Of a stretch of DNA of 64,000 bases, positions 27,032 to 36,434 are shown in pieces. This DNA comes from Paenibacillus peoriae (lineage in GTDB: Bacteria > Bacillota > Bacilli > Paenibacillales > Paenibacillaceae), in assembly GCF_022531965.1 (NCBI RefSeq), contig NZ_CP092831.1, forward strand, positions 2,136,001 to 2,200,000, written 5' to 3'. A program made the position numbers and the translations under genes. The notes beneath the pieces were generated by a model. That model was not told where the DNA came from and did no database searches. It saw nothing but the letters and a program-made list of their open reading frames with translations. Numbering within the stretch: position 1 is the stretch's first letter; each line of letters begins with the position of its first letter.

Positions 27032-27229
27032 ATAGGGTTTTCTAAAAATAGGGTGTGTGGTCCAGAATAACACTATCTTGCACCGTCATTTAGACCTAGA
27101 TAATGGTCAAGTTGATGATTTTTCTGTCTATTCCAAAAGTAGGACGTATAATCTTTTACAGGTGTAAAGTGCTAAGAAAACATTCATTTTCTTGAAAAAA
27201 ACCTGAAAAATTTAACAATTTATGCATCT

Positions 27230-27264
27230 AAAGCCCTCTTTTTTTAAAAAGATAGGGCTTTTTT
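27230..27264 (+). terminator. Rho-independent terminator before the fla/che operon
   Basis: AAAGCCCT (27230-27237) pairs with AGGGCTTT (27254-27261), and the A/T-rich interior can pair further. A T run follows. It lies about 200 bases after hslU. Confidence 0.8.
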
Positions 27265-27349
27265 CTTATTGTAATTAGGTCCCAACTCTACGAAACTTAG
27301 AATATATGACAGAAAGTTATTATTTTCTACTTAAGACCTAAAAGAAATG

Positions 27350-27355
27350 TATAAT
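27350..27355 (+). promoter_or_regulatory. Candidate -10 of the fla/che operon promoter
   Basis: A perfect TATAAT lies about 85 bases before the flgB ATG, in the only gap of any size before the operon. No good TTGACA-like -35 is found at 16-18 bases, so an activator or a different start site is possible. I do not see a SigD-type GCCGATAT box near it. Confidence 0.35.
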
Positions 27356-27440
27356 TATGAAATTTTATTGTCGAAAAAAAGTGAAAAATCTTGTTTTATT
27401 GAATCTTACTTTGGAGTAGACGCTGGGAGGGAGGAGCTAA

Positions 27441-27848
27441 ATGAATCTGCTGGGTGATATGAGCTTTCAAAAGCTTCAGGCAGGTGTACAGGCGGCAAAT
27501 ACGAGACAACGTGTGATGGCTGACAATATTTCCAATGCGGATACCCCGTATTTTAAGCGTTCGGAGGTTTCATTTGAAGAACTGCTTCAGCAGCAAATGG
27601 ACGGGGATGTCACACCACTACGTGGAAAAGTAACCAATTCAAGACATTTTCAAATAGGACCTGTGAACTCCATTCCAGATGCCACGGTCACCAAAGATGG
27701 GTACTCAGTCATGAATAACAATATGAACAACGTAGATATCGACAGAGAAATGAGTCTTATGGCTGAAAATCAACTAAGATATAATACCTACATCCAAGAA
27801 ATTAATGAGCGCATCAAGATGATGAGAACAGCGGTAGAAGGGAGATAG
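27441..27848 (+). CDS. flgB: Flagellar proximal rod protein FlgB
   Basis: FlgB forms the base of the flagellar rod. The 135-residue protein has the rod-family N-terminal motif RQRVMADNISNADTPYFKRSEVSFEE and a C-terminal heptad helix ENQLRYNTYIQEINERIKMM. The start follows GGGAGGGAGGAG. It is the first gene of the ~32-kb fla/che operon. flgC begins six bases after its stop. Confidence 0.97.
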   Translation: MNLLGDMSFQKLQAGVQAANTRQRVMADNISNADTPYFKRSEVSFEELLQQQMDGDVTPLRGKVTNSRHFQIGPVNSIPDATVTKDGYSVMNNNMNNVDIDREMSLMAENQLRYNTYIQEINERIKMMRTAVEGR

Positions 27849-27854
27849 GAATAG

Positions 27855-28307
27855 GTGAAGATTAACAACGGCTTTGATATTAGTGCGTCTGCTCTTACTG
27901 CCCAACGGTTGCGGATGGACGTTATATCTAGCAACATTGCCAACGCAGAGACAACTCGGGCGAAAGTAGAGAATGGACAAGCAGTTCCATATCGGAGAAA
28001 AACGGTTGTTTTGGAGCCGAACCAATCTGGCTTTGCCGATGTTTTGAAGGCTCAAATGGAAGGAAGTAGAACTAGCGCTGCTGGCGTTAAGGTTTCGCAA
28101 ATTCAGGAAGATCAGTCACCTTTGAAGCCTGTGTACAATCCGGGTCACCCGGATGCTGATAAAGATGGCTATGTATATATGCCTAATGTAGACATTATGA
28201 AAGAAATGGTCGACATGATTTCCGCAACACGCTCATACGAAGCCAATGTAACAGCTCTGAATGCATCAAAGGCTATGGTTTCCAAAGCGCTTGAAATCGG
28301 TCGCTAA
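27855..28307 (+). CDS. flgC: Flagellar proximal rod protein FlgC
   Basis: FlgC is the second proximal rod subunit. The 150-residue protein has the N-terminal rod motif LRMDVISSNIANAETTR, the middle VYNPGHPDADKDGYVYMPNVD segment that is highly conserved in FlgC, and a C-terminal helical region with RSYEANVTALNASKAM. It starts at GTG 27855, with GGAGATAGGAATAG upstream inside the end of flgB. Confidence 0.97.
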   Translation: MKINNGFDISASALTAQRLRMDVISSNIANAETTRAKVENGQAVPYRRKTVVLEPNQSGFADVLKAQMEGSRTSAAGVKVSQIQEDQSPLKPVYNPGHPDADKDGYVYMPNVDIMKEMVDMISATRSYEANVTALNASKAMVSKALEIGR

Positions 28308-28346
28308 GCTCTAGGACTACTAATTACTTAATAGGGAGAGTAAAAC

Positions 28347-28661
28347 ATGATTCAGAACGCCATGTTTAATGTACAGACACCGGTAATACAGCAGATTCAA
28401 TCGCCTAACAATGAGTTGGCGAAAGCGACGCCTTCCGAATCCTTGAAGGACTTTGGTTCCTTCCTAAAGGATGCTCTCAATGAAGTAGGGCAGCAGGAAG
28501 CCGCTACGCACCAGATGTCCGACCAATTCATGGCAGGCAAAGTTGATGTAGATCAGGTCATGATCACTTCCCAACAAGCGCTGCTTTCCCTGCAGCTTAC
28601 TACACAGGTCCGAAACAAAGCGATCGAAGCCTATCAGGAGATCATGCGTACACAGATGTAA
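28347..28661 (+). CDS. fliE: Flagellar hook-basal body protein FliE
   Basis: FliE joins the MS ring to the rod and is exported early. The 104-residue protein has the FliE C-terminal half with FGSFLKDALNEVGQQEAA, VDVDQVMITSQQALLSLQLTTQVRNKAIEAYQEIMRTQM split by the family pattern. It lies between flgC and fliF, its standard place. The ATG follows AGGGAGAG. Confidence 0.96.
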   Translation: MIQNAMFNVQTPVIQQIQSPNNELAKATPSESLKDFGSFLKDALNEVGQQEAATHQMSDQFMAGKVDVDQVMITSQQALLSLQLTTQVRNKAIEAYQEIMRTQM

Positions 28662-28696
28662 AGAGGGTTTAGCAAAGTTTCGGATGGGGTGACGGA

Positions 28697-30280
28697 GTGA
28701 ACGAGAGAATCGCCCAATATCGGGATAAGATTTCCGGGTATTGGAATAATTTTAGCAAAAAACAGAAGATATTACTTGTTTCGACATTAGCATTCATCAT
28801 TATCGCTGTTGTAGTGCTAACGATGCAGTTTACCAAAACCGAGTATGAAGTGGCTTTCCGAGATTTAAATGCTAACGATGCTGCCGGAGTCATTAAATAT
28901 CTCGATTCTGCGGGTATACCGTATCAACTTAATGCTGGTGGGACACAAATCTCAGTCCCAACCGCTAATGCGGATAAGGCGAAGGTAGATGTTGGGTCTC
29001 AAGGCCTGATTCAGAAGGGTTCAATCGGCATGAGCGCTTTTGACCAGTCCTCCTCTGCCATTGGCATGACGGAGAACGAGTTCAATGTGAAGTACAATAA
29101 TGCATTGAACGGCGAAATACAGCAACTGTTGGAACGGATGGATGGTGTCCAAAGCTCCAAAGCTGTCATTAATATGCCAAAGGAAAACATTTTTGCCGGA
29201 CTTGAGGAAAAGGACAAAGCCTCCGCTTCGATTCAAATGGAATTCGAGCCTGGCTTTACTCCAAATCAGCAGGCGATCGATGGATACTTTAATCTGGTAA
29301 AAACGGCCGTACCGAATCTTCCAGTGGAAAACATTACGATCACTAATAAGGAATATGAGTTGATTCCAACGGCCAAGGGCGGCCAAGGTGGGCTCACTAG
29401 TGGTGTTCAAGAAAACATGGCTCTACAGAAGAAGTTTGAGAGCGATGTAAGGAATAATGTTCAACAATTTTTGTCGAAAATTGTTGGAGACGACAAGGTA
29501 AATGTACTTGTGATGTCCCAGCTAAATTTCGACAAAGTAACATCAAAGGAACAAATGGTCACACCTGTTGACCAAACGAAAATGAAGGGTATTGAAATTA
29601 GCGCCCAACAAATTCAGGAAAGCTATACAGGTAGTAGTGGACAAACCGGAGGAGTTGCAGGAACAGGAACACAGGATGTTCCGGGCTACCCCGGAGGAGC
29701 TAATTCCGGCAATACCAGCTCAGATAAGAGCTCAAGTACGATTAACTACGAAGTTAACCGAATTGCAAGGGATATTATCCAAAGTCCGTATACTGTAAAA
29801 GATTTAACCATTAATGTAGCAGTTGAACCACCAACAGGTCAGCAAACGTTGGATACTGCAACTCAGACAGCAATTCAAAATATTTTGGTTAATATCGTAA
29901 GAGCGTCGTTGGCGAATTCTGGTACTACAATTACAGACGCTGATTTGGCTAAGAAGGTTTCGGTGTTCTCACAAGCAGTTCCGGCGCCTGCGAGCACAAA
30001 TACATTCTTCTCAGCTTCCAACCCTTGGCTATGGGGCATCGGAGCTGCTGTTCTGGCACTGCTGGCGGGTGTAATCTTCCTCATCGTACGCGGTCGTCGT
30101 AAGCAGGAAGAAGAGTTGGATGAAGAATTGCAACTTATGCCAACGCCGACGGAGTTCCCGTCTATTACCATGGAAAGTGTGACAAATGAAAGTCAAGTGC
30201 GTAAACAGCTTGAAAGTCTGGCGAAAAAGAAACCCGACGAATTCGTCAATCTGCTTCGTACATGGCTGGCTGACGAATAG
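28697..30280 (+). CDS. fliF: Flagellar MS-ring protein FliF
   Basis: FliF builds the membrane ring that scaffolds the basal body and export gate. The 527-residue protein has an N-terminal membrane helix at about 26-46, periplasmic-side ring domains with YEVAFRDLNANDAAGVIKYL and the secretin-like VNVLVMSQLNFD, a Gly/Ser-rich loop near 310-345, a second membrane helix at about 435-457, and a cytoplasmic C-terminus EFVNLLRTWLADE that binds FliG. It starts at GTG 28697 behind GGGGTGACGGA. Confidence 0.97.
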   Translation: MNERIAQYRDKISGYWNNFSKKQKILLVSTLAFIIIAVVVLTMQFTKTEYEVAFRDLNANDAAGVIKYLDSAGIPYQLNAGGTQISVPTANADKAKVDVGSQGLIQKGSIGMSAFDQSSSAIGMTENEFNVKYNNALNGEIQQLLERMDGVQSSKAVINMPKENIFAGLEEKDKASASIQMEFEPGFTPNQQAIDGYFNLVKTAVPNLPVENITITNKEYELIPTAKGGQGGLTSGVQENMALQKKFESDVRNNVQQFLSKIVGDDKVNVLVMSQLNFDKVTSKEQMVTPVDQTKMKGIEISAQQIQESYTGSSGQTGGVAGTGTQDVPGYPGGANSGNTSSDKSSSTINYEVNRIARDIIQSPYTVKDLTINVAVEPPTGQQTLDTATQTAIQNILVNIVRASLANSGTTITDADLAKKVSVFSQAVPAPASTNTFFSASNPWLWGIGAAVLALLAGVIFLIVRGRRKQEEELDEELQLMPTPTEFPSITMESVTNESQVRKQLESLAKKKPDEFVNLLRTWLADE

Positions 30281-30291
30281 AGGTGAGTTCA

Positions 30292-31308
30292 TTGGCAAAG
30301 GCAAGCAGTCAAGGTTTAACGGGAAGACAGAAAGCAGCTATACTTCTGATCACAATGGGACCAGAGGTATCTGCTCAAATATTCAAGCATTTGCGTGATG
30401 AGGAGATCGAGCAACTTACATTGGAAATTGCCAATGTGCGGAAGGTCGATGCCATTGAGAAGGACTCCATCATGGCCGAGTTTCATCAAATTTGTTTGGC
30501 TCAGGAGTACATTTCCCAAGGCGGTATTAATTACGCTAAAGAAATATTGGAAAAAGCACTCGGATCGCAAAAAGCAGTTGAGGTCATTAACCGTCTAACA
30601 GCGACGTTACAGGTAAGACCCTTCGATTTTGCCCGCAAAGCTGATCCAAACCAGATATTGAATTTTATACAGAATGAGAATCCGCAAACGATTGCTCTCG
30701 TGCTTTCGTACTTGCAATTCGAGCAGGCGGCTGCAATTCTGTCGTCTCTGCCACAGGAAAAGCAGGCAGATGTGGCCCGGCGTGTCGCTGTCATGGACAG
30801 TACATCTCCGGAAGTTATTTCCCAGGTGGAACGAGTGTTGGAGCAAAAGCTGTCTGCAACCGCGACGCAGGATTATACGAATGCAGGTGGTATCGAGTCC
30901 ATTGTTCAGATTTTGAATGGCGTAGACCGCGGAACCGAACGTACGATTCTCGACTCGCTTGAAATTCAAGATCCAGAACTGGCTGAGGAAATTAAGAAAA
31001 GAATGTTCGTGTTCGAGGATATCGTCAATGTGGACAACCGTTCCATTCAGCGCATTGTCCGCGATATCGACAATGCAGATTTGCAATTGGCGCTTAAAGT
31101 ATCCAGTGAAGAAGTACGTGATGTGATTTTCCGAAATATGTCGAAACGTATGGCAGAAACCTTCAAAGAGGAAATGGAGTACATGGGACCGGTGCGGTTG
31201 CGTGATGTGGAAGAAGCACAGACACGTATCGTATCGACGATCCGCAGATTGGAAGAGGCCGGTGAGATTATAATCGCACGCGGCGGAGGAGATGACATCA
31301 TTGTCTAA
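30292..31308 (+). CDS. fliG: Flagellar motor switch protein FliG
   Basis: FliG is the C-ring part that receives torque from the stator. TTG 30292 is chosen: AGAGGTGA at 30279-30286 is well spaced from it, while the in-frame GTG at 30283 overlaps that site. This gives 338 residues, the usual length. It begins AKASSQGLTGRQKAAILLI, with middle-domain HPQ-like NENPQTIALVLSYLQ and the C-terminal torque helix region IVNVDNRSIQRIVRDID with charged residues. It overlaps fliH at its 3' end. Confidence 0.97.
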   Translation: MAKASSQGLTGRQKAAILLITMGPEVSAQIFKHLRDEEIEQLTLEIANVRKVDAIEKDSIMAEFHQICLAQEYISQGGINYAKEILEKALGSQKAVEVINRLTATLQVRPFDFARKADPNQILNFIQNENPQTIALVLSYLQFEQAAAILSSLPQEKQADVARRVAVMDSTSPEVISQVERVLEQKLSATATQDYTNAGGIESIVQILNGVDRGTERTILDSLEIQDPELAEEIKKRMFVFEDIVNVDNRSIQRIVRDIDNADLQLALKVSSEEVRDVIFRNMSKRMAETFKEEMEYMGPVRLRDVEEAQTRIVSTIRRLEEAGEIIIARGGGDDIIV

Positions 31309-32137
31309 CTTGATCAAATCTTTCCAATATGTTCCTGTAGAGGCTTTGAAAACAATTGATGTGGCACATACGTATGCGCCAGAAACGACGGACGAAGAAA
31401 TCACAACTGAATATACGGAGCCGGAGCCTCAGCGAGATCATGAGGCTGAACGGCTACGGGATGAAATGCTGAAAGATGCTAAGGATTTTGCCGAACGTCA
31501 GGTTCGCGAGGCAGCTGAAGAAGCGGAACGGATGCTTCAGGAGGCGCAGCAGCAGATTGAAGCCTGGTGGCAGGAGCGACGCGAGCATGACGATCAGCTG
31601 ACTCAGTCGTTAAAGGCTGATGGGTTTCAGCAAGGATATGAAGAAGGTCAGAAGCTGGCTGAGGCCGAGCTTCAGACGAAATCAGAGCAGATGATGGAAG
31701 AAGCACAGGATATTCTACGTCAGGCCTATGAGATAAAGGAACAACTAATTCAGGAAGCTGAGCCTTTTCTGGTTGAACTGAGTAGTGCTATTGCTGAGAA
31801 GGTCATTGAGAAACAGCTTAGCCTTGAGCCGGACTACACGATAGAATTAATTCGTAAAAATTTGGCTCGTAAGCGGGAAAAAGGAACCATTACATTGTGT
31901 GTGTCGCCTCAGCATTTCGCATTTGTGCAAGGTGCACGAGAAGAATTGTCATTAACTGTCGATTCGCAGGCAGAACTGCAAATTATTCCTGATGGTACCG
32001 TGAAAGATCGCGGTTGTGTTATCCGTTCTTCTTTTGGGAGCGTGGATGCGCGGATTGATACGCAATTAGCTGAGATCAAAAAGGAACTACTGCGTCTGGC
32101 ACATGAGAATGAGGAGCGAAGACATGAAGGGGCTTAA
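31301..32137 (+). CDS. fliH: Flagellar export ATPase regulator FliH
   Basis: FliH forms the stalk that links the ATPase FliI to the C ring and restrains its activity. The protein (278 residues from TTG 31301) has a variable N-terminus, a long Glu/Gln/Ala-rich coiled coil at about 50-150 with GXXXG-like spacing less clear than in Gram-negatives, and a V-ATPase E-like C-terminal domain. The start is uncertain: ATG 31292 abuts the GGAGGAG site (31285-31291), whereas TTG 31301 has good spacing. It overlaps fliG and fliI. Confidence 0.9.
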   Translation: MSNLIKSFQYVPVEALKTIDVAHTYAPETTDEEITTEYTEPEPQRDHEAERLRDEMLKDAKDFAERQVREAAEEAERMLQEAQQQIEAWWQERREHDDQLTQSLKADGFQQGYEEGQKLAEAELQTKSEQMMEEAQDILRQAYEIKEQLIQEAEPFLVELSSAIAEKVIEKQLSLEPDYTIELIRKNLARKREKGTITLCVSPQHFAFVQGAREELSLTVDSQAELQIIPDGTVKDRGCVIRSSFGSVDARIDTQLAEIKKELLRLAHENEERRHEGA

Positions 32138-33443
32138 TACGCAGCGCTACATGGATCATTTGCGCCAGCTGGACCCGGTTCGGGTAAATGGCAAGGTTAC
32201 GCAGGTTATCGGCCTGATGGTTGAATCGGAAGGTCCGGATGCCAGTATCGGGGATGTTTGTTACATTTATCCGGGTAAAACGGCAAAGCCGTTGCAAGCG
32301 GAGGTTGTAGGCTTCAGGGACAATAAAGTGCTTCTAATGCCACTTGGAGAACTGCAATCCATTGGTCCCGGTTGTGATGTAGTAGGAACAGGGAAGCCGT
32401 TGAATGTGCAGGTCGGGTCGGAACTGTTAGGCAAGGTGCTGGACGGCTTGGGTCAGCCTCTGGATGGCTCATTGATTCCCTCGCGAATGGCGAGATATTC
32501 AACCTTCAATATTCCGTCCAATCCGCTGAATCGTCCGCGTGTGCAGGAACCAATCAGTATCGGGGTGCGCGCTATTGACGGGTTGCTTACTATCGGTAAA
32601 GGACAACGGGTTGGTATTTTTGCAGGTTCGGGTGTAGGTAAAAGTACCTTGATGGGAATGATTGCCCGTAATACGGAAGCTGATGTGAATGTAATCGCCT
32701 TGATCGGGGAACGTGGACGCGAGGTGCTGGACTTTATTGAACGGGATTTAGGTCCGGAGGGACTAGAACGTTCCGTGGTCATTGTGGCAACTTCCGACCA
32801 ACCTGCGTTAATCCGTATTAAGGGTGCACTTATTGCAACGACGATCGCGGAATATTTTCGGGACCGCGGGTTGAATGTCATGCTGATGATGGATTCAGTT
32901 ACCCGGTATGCGATGGCCCAACGTGAAGTCGGCCTAGCCGTAGGGGAGCCACCGGCAATGAGAGGGTACACACCTTCCGTGTTTGCTAGTCTACCTAAGC
33001 TTCTAGAACGTGCAGGGACAGGCCCTACTGGCTCCATAACCGCTTTCTATACGGTACTGGTCGATGGTGATGATATGAACGAGCCCATCGCGGATGCGGT
33101 GCGCGGGATTTTGGATGGACACATTGTCTTGAATCGTGGGATTGCGAACAAAGGACATTTTCCGGCAATCGATGTGTTAGCGAGTATTAGCCGTGTTATG
33201 AAGGATATCGCACCACGAGATCAGATAGACGCTGCCGAGAACATTAAGCGCTTGATGGCCATTTACAAAGATTCGGAGGACCTGATTAATATTGGGGCCT
33301 ATCAGCAGGGTTCAAATGCAGAAATTGACGAATCCATGGAGCGTATACGGGATATATGGGATTTTACAAGACAAAGAACAGATGAAAAGGCTGAGCTGGA
33401 CGAGGTAAGAGAGCGTTTGATTTCTGAATTTACGAGGAGATGA
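32124..33443 (+). CDS. fliI: Flagellum-specific ATPase FliI
   Basis: FliI is the F1-beta-like ATPase of the flagellar type III export apparatus. The 439-residue protein has Walker A GIFAGSGVGKSTLMG, VIALIGERGREVLDFI, Walker B VMLMMDSVTRYAMAQREVGLA and ASLPKLLERAG. ATG 32124 is chosen because GAGGAG at 32112-32117 is six bases away; upstream in-frame ATGs at 32103 and 32109 lack sites. It overlaps fliH by 14 bases, suggesting coupled translation. Confidence 0.97.
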   Translation: MKGLNTQRYMDHLRQLDPVRVNGKVTQVIGLMVESEGPDASIGDVCYIYPGKTAKPLQAEVVGFRDNKVLLMPLGELQSIGPGCDVVGTGKPLNVQVGSELLGKVLDGLGQPLDGSLIPSRMARYSTFNIPSNPLNRPRVQEPISIGVRAIDGLLTIGKGQRVGIFAGSGVGKSTLMGMIARNTEADVNVIALIGERGREVLDFIERDLGPEGLERSVVIVATSDQPALIRIKGALIATTIAEYFRDRGLNVMLMMDSVTRYAMAQREVGLAVGEPPAMRGYTPSVFASLPKLLERAGTGPTGSITAFYTVLVDGDDMNEPIADAVRGILDGHIVLNRGIANKGHFPAIDVLASISRVMKDIAPRDQIDAAENIKRLMAIYKDSEDLINIGAYQQGSNAEIDESMERIRDIWDFTRQRTDEKAELDEVRERLISEFTRR

Positions 33444-33453
33444 AGGTTGAACG

Positions 33454-33897
33454 ATGAGATTTCAGTATTCCTTTCAGAAAGTTGTAGACTTGAAAACCAA
33501 CGAAAAGTCACAGGCCGAATGGTTGCTTTCCAGTGCTGTTGGACAATTGCAGGCTGAGGAGCAGACATTAACACAGCTTGTAGGCGAAAGGAATCGAGTC
33601 ATATCAGCCATCCAAAAGGCTGCCGAGGATTGCGCACCACTCTCTACCATTCAGGAATTACAGGCTTATGTTAATCATCTGGACCAATGTATTACACGCA
33701 AGCATAGGGATGTTCAATATGCGCAGCAAAATGTGCAAAGCAAACAAACCGTTTTGACCGATAAAATGCTGGATGAACAGGTTTGGCTGAAAGCGAGAGA
33801 GAAGGCCAACGTGAAATTCCAACAGGAAGTGCTCCTGCGCGAGCAGAACGAGCTGGATGAAATGGCTTCCGTGCGATTTGCCATGAAAGCCCGGTAA
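33454..33897 (+). CDS. fliJ: Flagellar export chaperone/ATPase accessory FliJ
   Basis: FliJ is a coiled-coil protein that acts like the gamma subunit in the FliI ring. The 147-residue protein starts MRFQYSFQKVVDLKTNEK, the family-typical opening, and is almost wholly helical and charged. It follows fliI by ten bases with GAGGAGATGAAGG between. Confidence 0.94.
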   Translation: MRFQYSFQKVVDLKTNEKSQAEWLLSSAVGQLQAEEQTLTQLVGERNRVISAIQKAAEDCAPLSTIQELQAYVNHLDQCITRKHRDVQYAQQNVQSKQTVLTDKMLDEQVWLKAREKANVKFQQEVLLREQNELDEMASVRFAMKAR

Positions 33898-33944
33898 GCG
33901 GAAAGTCATAGGATACGCATATCAGCTGCCTGAGGAGGAAGACG

Positions 33945-34928
33945 ATGGCACAGAAGTTAGCAGAAAATGAACTGGATATGGATTTAGGAAAAGAATCAGG
34001 CGGGGGATTTGAACGGTTTATGTTTTTCCTGATTCCGATTGTGTTCACAATCGTTCTGGTCGGGGTCCTGCTTACATTGTTCAATATGGACTTCAGAAGC
34101 GAAATGATTTCATTAGGGAACAAAATACCAGTTGTTAAAAATTGGGTACCTGAACCGAAAGATAAGGCTACACAGACGAAAGAGGCAGATCAAAAGGCTC
34201 AGTCCGAAAGTTCTGAAGCAACCATTCAGCAGTTAAAGGCAGATCTAGCCAAGCAGACGGAGGAGCTTAAAAAGGCTACCGCTGCTAAGACGACACAAGA
34301 TAAAAAGGTTACTGAACTGCAGAATCAGGTCAATACGCTCCAAACGCAACAGGAACAGCAGCTACAGGCCAGTCAGCAGGGACAGGCTGGTACGCAAACT
34401 ACAGGTGGAACAACAAATGAAGATCCTTATGTAAAACAGGCCAGAGATCTTGCTAGTATGTATGAAGGAATGACAGCTAGTAAAGCGGCACCGATTATGG
34501 AGAATCTGACTACGGAAGAGACTGTGCAGCTGCTAAGCTACATGGACCCTGCCAACAGTGCGAAGATTTTGCAAAAGATGGACGCTAAAAAAGCAGCCGA
34601 TATTACTATGGCTCTGAAAAACGTAACGCCATCTACGGATTTGTCAGTTGCTGCGTTGCAGTCTCGTCTGAAAAAGGATCAAGGTACCACAGCTGGCACG
34701 ACGAGTAAGAGTTTGCAAAGCACTCAAATCAGTAGCACATTTGCTTCCATGGACAAGAAGAGCGGTGCCGAACTTATTTTGCAAACTTACAAAATCAGTC
34801 CAGACAAGGCATTAAACATATTAAATACAGTAGATGATTCGACACGTGGTTCTTTACTACAAAATATGTCTGCCAAGGATGCGGCTCAGACCGCAAAAAT
34901 TTTAAACAAACTGATGGGCAGTAAGTAA
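33945..34928 (+). CDS. ylxF: MotE/YlxF-type flagellar protein with MgtE N-like domain
   Basis: The 327-residue protein has one transmembrane segment at about 26-47 (FMFFLIPIVFTIVLVGVLLT), then a Lys/Gln/Thr-rich coiled coil to about 160. The C-terminal half has repeated helical motifs such as SKAAPIMENLTTEETVQLL and DKALNILNTVDDSTRGSLL, like the MgtE N domain. This matches YlxF of the Bacillus fla/che operon, and is related to MotE proteins that act as motor-linked chaperones in other bacteria. It lies between fliJ and fliK. The exact role here is inferred. Confidence 0.85.
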   Translation: MAQKLAENELDMDLGKESGGGFERFMFFLIPIVFTIVLVGVLLTLFNMDFRSEMISLGNKIPVVKNWVPEPKDKATQTKEADQKAQSESSEATIQQLKADLAKQTEELKKATAAKTTQDKKVTELQNQVNTLQTQQEQQLQASQQGQAGTQTTGGTTNEDPYVKQARDLASMYEGMTASKAAPIMENLTTEETVQLLSYMDPANSAKILQKMDAKKAADITMALKNVTPSTDLSVAALQSRLKKDQGTTAGTTSKSLQSTQISSTFASMDKKSGAELILQTYKISPDKALNILNTVDDSTRGSLLQNMSAKDAAQTAKILNKLMGSK

Positions 34929-34954
34929 TTTAAATGAAGGGAGGTGAAAAATAA

Positions 34955-36415
34955 ATGACCCTTATTTCTCAAAGTGTATCGCTCGGCTCCAGTCAGACAG
35001 CTAGCAGTACAACGGCCTCAACAACGACTACAGCCACAGCTGCTGGAGCAACCACGGGTGCTTTTAATCAAACACTTACGCAAATGATGACAGGCGGGCA
35101 AACGGGCTCAGCAGGCACAGATGCGAACGGTTCTCCATTAGTTATGGTACTCCCGCTTATTGCGACTGGAGAATCCACGGAAGCTCCAACGGAGTCGCTG
35201 GTCGAAACACTGGCTCCTTTGCTGCAGAATCTCGAAAAGTTGGATGACCAAGTAGCTGCCGATCCTGCTCTGCTTGCAACTCTGCAAGCTTGGATTCAGC
35301 AAGTACAACAGTTTTTGCAAGGCGACGGAACAAATCAACAGTTAAACGGTGGAGAAACGACAGAGGCGACAGGCTTAACAGCCTTGGCAGCCAACCCGGC
35401 TACTCTTCGATTTGCATTGCAGGACGCTTTGTCACAACTTGCCAATGTAGCAGAGCAGGCTTCTGGAGACCAAAAGTCCCAGGTGACACAGTTGCTACAA
35501 TCGCTCCAAAGCGCAACGGCAGGTACGGGAGCAATTTCCGATGAGCAGTGGAATGGTGTAATGAAAGCTGTGGAACTTGCTGATGGTGGGGATTCACAAG
35601 CAGTTCAGCCTTCTGCAAATCGAACAAATGGTACTCAGACCGTAGCTACAGCCACTACAGACAAACAGGTTGTTGCTTCTCAGCAGCAAGCTAGTCAAGG
35701 CGAAACTAATCAACAAGGTTCAGAAGGGCAACGTTCATCAACTAATATTCTCGTTCAGTCTGCAGTTAAGACGACTGGAGCGGATGAAGCGAGTGCATTC
35801 GTAGATGCAACTGAGCAAGCGGATTCGACAGCAACTGACAATCAGACTCCAGTGATCACGACTGCGGGACAGCTTTCGGTACAAACGCAAGGAACAACAC
35901 CTTCGGCTCCGGCTCAACCAGTCGTACATGTGCGGCAATTTGCCAAGGAGATGACCGAATTTGTAGTGCAGAAACTTGACATTGTAAAACACACTGGCTT
36001 GACGGAAGCGACTATCATGCTTCGTCCAGATCATTTGGGCCAGCTGGAGGTTAAGCTGACAATGCAAAATGGTCATCTGGTTGCCCAGTTCATGACTGAG
36101 CATAGCGGAGCGAAGGATTTGCTGGAACAGCAAATGTCGCAGCTGCGTTCGAGTCTCCAGAGCCAAGGTATCCAGGTGGATAAGGTAGAAGTCACGCACA
36201 ATGAGTCGCTTTCCTCCCATATGTATCAGGATGGGCGCGGATCTGGAGCTAATCAGCAGCAGCAGCAATCCAATCAACGTTCCAAAGCTCGTGGTAGAGA
36301 AGAGAGCGAAGATGCTATGAAGGTAGCTGAAATGGCAGAGGAACTCCGTAACTGGACAGCAGAACAACGCGCAGATGATATAAATCGGACAGGCTCCTTT
36401 ACAGCACAAGCGTAA
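34955..36415 (+). CDS. fliK: Flagellar hook-length control protein FliK
   Basis: FliK measures hook length and triggers the export switch in FlhB. The 486-residue protein is Thr/Gln/Ala-rich and of low complexity for its first ~310 residues. The C-terminal domain has the family core LTEATIMLRPDHLGQLEVKLTM and HSGAKDLLEQQMSQLRSSLQSQGIQVDKVEV split by short linkers. The start ATG follows AGGGAGGTGA. It is placed between ylxF and flgD, as in Bacillus. Confidence 0.93.
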   Translation: MTLISQSVSLGSSQTASSTTASTTTTATAAGATTGAFNQTLTQMMTGGQTGSAGTDANGSPLVMVLPLIATGESTEAPTESLVETLAPLLQNLEKLDDQVAADPALLATLQAWIQQVQQFLQGDGTNQQLNGGETTEATGLTALAANPATLRFALQDALSQLANVAEQASGDQKSQVTQLLQSLQSATAGTGAISDEQWNGVMKAVELADGGDSQAVQPSANRTNGTQTVATATTDKQVVASQQQASQGETNQQGSEGQRSSTNILVQSAVKTTGADEASAFVDATEQADSTATDNQTPVITTAGQLSVQTQGTTPSAPAQPVVHVRQFAKEMTEFVVQKLDIVKHTGLTEATIMLRPDHLGQLEVKLTMQNGHLVAQFMTEHSGAKDLLEQQMSQLRSSLQSQGIQVDKVEVTHNESLSSHMYQDGRGSGANQQQQQSNQRSKARGREESEDAMKVAEMAEELRNWTAEQRADDINRTGSFTAQA

Positions 36416-36434
36416 TGATGGAGGTGAGAACACA

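Larger units (their letters stand above)
27032..27440 (+). other. 409-base gene-free region between hslU and flgB
   Basis: This AT-rich gap occupies the position of codY in B. subtilis, but no open frame or remnant of CodY is visible. It contains the hslU terminator (27230-27264), and then a 180-base AT-rich stretch with a TATAAT at 27350-27355 that probably serves the fla/che operon. The first 190 bases show short imperfect repeats only, for example GACC-GGTC at 27093-27108. Confidence 0.7.

Noticed and set aside
30607..31404. Open minus-strand frame of 265 codons opposite fliG
   Set aside because: Composition is aberrant (Cys, His, Arg-rich), there is no start signal, and it fully overlaps a conserved gene.
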